From contig VGAV01000044.1 in assembly GCA_016870695.1 (NCBI GenBank), positions 1 to 11,297 of the forward strand: a DNA stretch of 11,297 bases, written 5' to 3'. Positions 8,598-11,297 of this stretch are shown here, piece by piece (the first letter of the stretch is position 1; the number at the start of each line of letters is the position of its first letter). This DNA comes from Actinomycetota bacterium. Its GTDB lineage: Bacteria > Actinomycetota > Actinomycetes > Actinomycetales > Microbacteriaceae. Under the pieces are notes generated by a model that was given only the letters and a program-made list of their open reading frames with translations, did not search any database and was not told the origin of the DNA. A program made the translations under genes and the position numbers.

Positions 8598-10493
8598 ATG
8601 ACCGACACCGCTCGCCGCATCGCCGTCAACAACGTCGTCTTCCCCGTCGAGGGCGTCGCCGAGGTCTCTTCGCTGTACGTGGACACGGGGACCGGCGACG
8701 GCTCCCAGCCGGGCGAGGCCTACGAGATCGTCGGCCGCCGGTCGGTGCGCGTCTTCGCGCACAAGCGCATCTCGATGGGGACGTTCTTCAACGCGTTCCC
8801 CGCGAGCTACTGGCAGCGCTGGACGTCGGTCCGCGATGTGCGCCTCCGGCTGCAGCTGGAGGGCGAGGGGCTGGTCTCGGTCTACAAGTCGAGCGCGCGG
8901 GGCCGCTCGTCGGCGGTCGCCTCGAAGCAGTTCGAGAACGAGGTCGTGGAGTTCGACCTGCCGGTGCGCTCGTTCGTCGACGGCGGCTACTACTGGTTCG
9001 ACCTCGCCTGCGCGCAGTCGGACGCGACGCTGGTGCAGGCCGAGTGGAGCGTCGAGGTCGACGAGGAGTGGGTCGGCGGTCGGGCCACCGTCGGCATCAC
9101 CACGTTCAACCGTCCCACCTACTGCCTCGACCAGATCCGCGCCGTCGGGCAGAACACGTACATCCAGGAGGCCCTCGACCGCGTCATCGTCGTCGACCAG
9201 GGCACGCAGCTGGTCCAGGACCAGCCGGGGTTCGACGACATCGCCGCCGGACTGGGCGACCTCCTGCACGTCGTGCGCCAGCCGAACTACGGCGGGTCGG
9301 GCGGGTTCTCCCGGGCCATGCTGGAGTCGCTCGCCTCGTCGTCGAGCGACTACGTCCTGCTCCTGGACGACGACGCGATTAGCGAGCCGGAGGCCATCCT
9401 CCGCGCCGTGCGCTTCGCCGACTTCGCCGTCACGCCCACGATCGTCGGCGGCGGCATGCTCCACCTGGACGAGCGGGCCGTGCTGTACACCCAGGGCGAG
9501 GTCTGGGACGCCCGCAAGTCGTGGATGGTCGCCTCCGGCGACAGCGAGTACGACCACGACTTCGCCGAGGACACGCTGCGCGAGACGCCGGAGATCCACC
9601 GCCGGCTGAACGCGGACTTCAACGGCTGGTGGATGTGCCTCATCCCCGCGGAGATCCTGCGCCGCATCGGGCTCTCGCTCCCGGTCTTCCTCAAGTTCGA
9701 CGACATCGAGTACTCGCTGCGGGCGGCACGCCACGGCTTCCCGACGGTGAGCCTCCCCGGCGTCGCGGTCTGGCACATGGCCTGGCACGACAAGGACCCC
9801 ACCCGGACGTGGGAGGAGTACTTCATCCACCGGAACCGGGTCATCACCGGTCTGCTGCACTCGGACGTGCCGCGCGGCGGGTACCTGCCCCTCCACTCCT
9901 TCCTGGGCGACCTCAAGCTGCTGTTCATGCTGCAGTATTCGACGGTCCGCCTGCGCCACCAGGCGCTCGCCGACGTGTTCGCGGGTCCCGCGTCCCTGCC
10001 CGAGTGGCTGGGCTCCCGCCAGGGCGACGTCCGCGAGATGCGCACGCACTTCGTCGACGCCCGGGTGGTCGAGGACCTCTCCTCAATCCCGCCCGTGCGC
10101 CGGTCGTCGCGGGCCTTCCTCGGCACGGTCCGCCGGCCCACCAACCCGTTCGCCACGTTCGCCCTGGCCCTGCGGGTGGCGTTCCGTCAGCTCTTCGTGA
10201 AGGAGTCGCCGGGCAGCAAGCAGAACCCGGAGCGCATCATCCCGGCCCCCGACATCACGTGGTGGCGGTTCGCGGACATCGACTCGGCGCTGGTCACGGC
10301 GCCGGACGGCATCGGTGTCGCCTGGTACCAGCGGGACCGCAAGCAGATGCGCCGGTCGATCGTCCGCGGCGCGCTGCTGAGCCTCCGTCTCTCCGCACGC
10401 TGGAACGAGCTCTCCCGCCGCTACCGCAACGAGATGCCCGATCTGGTGTCCGCCGACGCCTGGCAGCGGATCTTCGGCGAGCACGCGCGATGA
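8598..10493 (+). CDS. GlfT2-like galactofuranosyltransferase
   Basis: A 631-residue protein, close in length to mycobacterial GlfT2 (637), the processive enzyme that builds galactan from UDP-Galf. Domain order matches: an N-terminal beta-rich domain (about 1-160), a GT-A domain (about 161-400), and a helical C-terminal part. Visible motifs: TFNRPTYC (169-176), RQPNYGGSGGFSR (227-239), metal-binding LLLDDDA (254-260, DDD at 257-259), W309, NGWWMCLIP (342-350), KFDDIEYSLRA (366-376) and VWHMAWHDKD (391-400). D368/D369 and H393 fit the proposed catalytic-base and metal-ligand positions known from GlfT2. It begins one base after glf, with GAGGG five bases before the ATG, so its donor is very likely UDP-Galf. 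Whether it is a polymerase making alternating linkages, as in mycobacteria, or adds single residues cannot be told. I withhold the symbol glfT2 because a mycobacterial-type arabinogalactan is not expected in the proposed host. Confidence 0.9.
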   Translation: MTDTARRIAVNNVVFPVEGVAEVSSLYVDTGTGDGSQPGEAYEIVGRRSVRVFAHKRISMGTFFNAFPASYWQRWTSVRDVRLRLQLEGEGLVSVYKSSARGRSSAVASKQFENEVVEFDLPVRSFVDGGYYWFDLACAQSDATLVQAEWSVEVDEEWVGGRATVGITTFNRPTYCLDQIRAVGQNTYIQEALDRVIVVDQGTQLVQDQPGFDDIAAGLGDLLHVVRQPNYGGSGGFSRAMLESLASSSSDYVLLLDDDAISEPEAILRAVRFADFAVTPTIVGGGMLHLDERAVLYTQGEVWDARKSWMVASGDSEYDHDFAEDTLRETPEIHRRLNADFNGWWMCLIPAEILRRIGLSLPVFLKFDDIEYSLRAARHGFPTVSLPGVAVWHMAWHDKDPTRTWEEYFIHRNRVITGLLHSDVPRGGYLPLHSFLGDLKLLFMLQYSTVRLRHQALADVFAGPASLPEWLGSRQGDVREMRTHFVDARVVEDLSSIPPVRRSSRAFLGTVRRPTNPFATFALALRVAFRQLFVKESPGSKQNPERIIPAPDITWWRFADIDSALVTAPDGIGVAWYQRDRKQMRRSIVRGALLSLRLSARWNELSRRYRNEMPDLVSADAWQRIFGEHAR

Positions 10494-11297
10494 CGGCCCG
10501 GACGTGCACTCGGCGTCCGGCTGAGGCCCGTCCGCTCTCCGACCGGCCGTCGACGACGGTCCGATCCGATTACCGCCCCGACATCGACGGGCTGCGCGCC
10601 CTGGCGATCCTGCTGGTGGTGGGGTACCACGTCTGGCTGGGGCGCGTCTCCGGCGGCGTGGACGTCTTCCTGATGCTCTCCGCGTTCTTCCTCACGCGGA
10701 CGTTCCTCACCCGGATGCAGGCGGGTGTCCGCGTCTCGCCGCTGGAGCGGCTCGTCGGGGTGTTCCGGCGTCTGCTCCCCGCGGCGGCGGTCACCCTGCT
10801 CGCCGTCCTCGCCGCCGCACACGCCTTCTACCCGGCCTCGCGCTGGCCGTCGATCTGGGAGCAGACCTGGGCGTCGCTGCTCTACGTGCAGAACTGGGTG
10901 CTGTCCGCGGAGGCGGTCAACTACTACGTGCGCTCGGACATCCCCAGCCCGCTCCAGCACTTCTGGTCGCTGTCGGTGCAGGGGCAGGCCTTCGTCCTCT
11001 GGATCGTCCTCCTCGCGGCGTGCCAGGTCGTCGTGCGCCGGTGGTCGCTCGCGCCGGCCCGCGTCGTGGGTACCACCTTCGGCGTCGTGTTCGCGGCGTC
11101 GTTGGCCTACTCCGTCATCCGGACGGCCACCGTCCAGGAGGCGGCGTACTTCGACACCTTCGCCCGGCTGTGGGAGTTCGCGGCCGGCTCCCTGCTCGTC
11201 GTCGCCCTGCCCCTGCTGCGCCTGTCGGCGCCGGTGCGCGTCGTCCTCGGCTGGCTGGGCCTGATCGGCCTGGTGTCGGTGGGGATGCTGCTCGACG
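10490..11297 (+). CDS. Acyltransferase 3 family membrane O-acyltransferase, N-terminal part (3' end outside the window)
   Basis: The frame opens with ATG at 10490, overlapping the stop of the GlfT2-like gene as ATGA, and stays open for 269 codons to the right edge. After a 27-residue arginine-rich lead comes YRPDIDGLRALAILLVVGYH (28-47), the signature start of OafA/YrhL-type acyltransferase 3 proteins, with the likely catalytic H47 at its end. GVDVFLMLSAFFLT (56-69) is the conserved second-helix block and PLQHFWSLSVQGQ (154-166) the third. At least five or six membrane helices are visible. These enzymes add acetyl or similar groups to extracytoplasmic polysaccharides. The 'SVQGQ' form differs from the commoner 'SLSvEeQFy'. 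Many relatives carry a C-terminal SGNH domain, which would lie beyond the window. Its place after glf and the GlfT2-like gene suggests that it acylates the Galf polymer, but this is inference. No good ribosome binding site is seen, consistent with coupled translation. Confidence 0.88.
   Translation, partial: MTARTCTRRPAEARPLSDRPSTTVRSDYRPDIDGLRALAILLVVGYHVWLGRVSGGVDVFLMLSAFFLTRTFLTRMQAGVRVSPLERLVGVFRRLLPAAAVTLLAVLAAAHAFYPASRWPSIWEQTWASLLYVQNWVLSAEAVNYYVRSDIPSPLQHFWSLSVQGQAFVLWIVLLAACQVVVRRWSLAPARVVGTTFGVVFAASLAYSVIRTATVQEAAYFDTFARLWEFAAGSLLVVALPLLRLSAPVRVVLGWLGLIGLVSVGMLLD

Overview
The window is gene-dense, GC-rich DNA from an actinobacterium. The codon use, the frequent GTG starts and the pairing of a UDP-galactopyranose mutase with a GlfT2-like transferase suggest a member of the Microbacteriaceae (for example Microbacterium) or a close relative. 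That placement is an inference and no rRNA or marker gene is present to confirm it. All eight genes fit one theme: making, modifying and exporting a cell-surface or cell-wall polysaccharide that probably contains galactofuranose (Galf).

Layout. (a) Bases 1-631, + strand: the C-terminal part of a family-2 glycosyltransferase (GT2) cut by the left edge. (b) Bases 596-7295, - strand: a five-gene operon. Read in its own direction from 7295 it encodes a large DUF6541-like membrane protein, a GT4 glycosyltransferase, a Dpm1/GtrB-like GT2 with a four-helix membrane tail, a second GT4, and a Wzx-type flippase. Every junction overlaps by 4 or 8 bases, so the genes are probably translationally coupled. 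The flippase end overlaps the end of gene (a) tail to tail by 36 bases. (c) Bases 7296-7453: the only real non-coding gap, 158 bases between divergent genes, with a sigma70-like promoter for the - strand operon. (d) Bases 7454-11297, + strand: glf, a GlfT2-like galactofuranosyltransferase and a membrane acyltransferase cut by the right edge, again packed with a 1-base gap and a 4-base overlap.

How the genes may work together. Glf makes UDP-Galf and the GlfT2-like enzyme polymerises or adds it. The two GT4 enzymes and the partial GT2 would build the rest of the repeat on a lipid carrier in the cytoplasm, and Wzx would flip it. The Dpm1-like GT2 could charge a polyprenyl phosphate with a sugar for use outside the membrane, with the DUF6541-like protein as a possible GT-C-fold acceptor transferase. 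The acyltransferase would decorate the product. No priming transferase, Wzy polymerase, ABC exporter or LCP ligase is seen here, so the cluster probably continues on both sides.

Base composition changes inside the - strand operon near 4160-4230. The left part is clearly less GC-rich and uses rare codons, while the right part is typical high-GC actinobacterial sequence. This looks like an exchangeable serotype-type cassette joined to a more stable core. I saw no tRNA, rRNA, CRISPR array, insertion sequence, defence system or phage gene.
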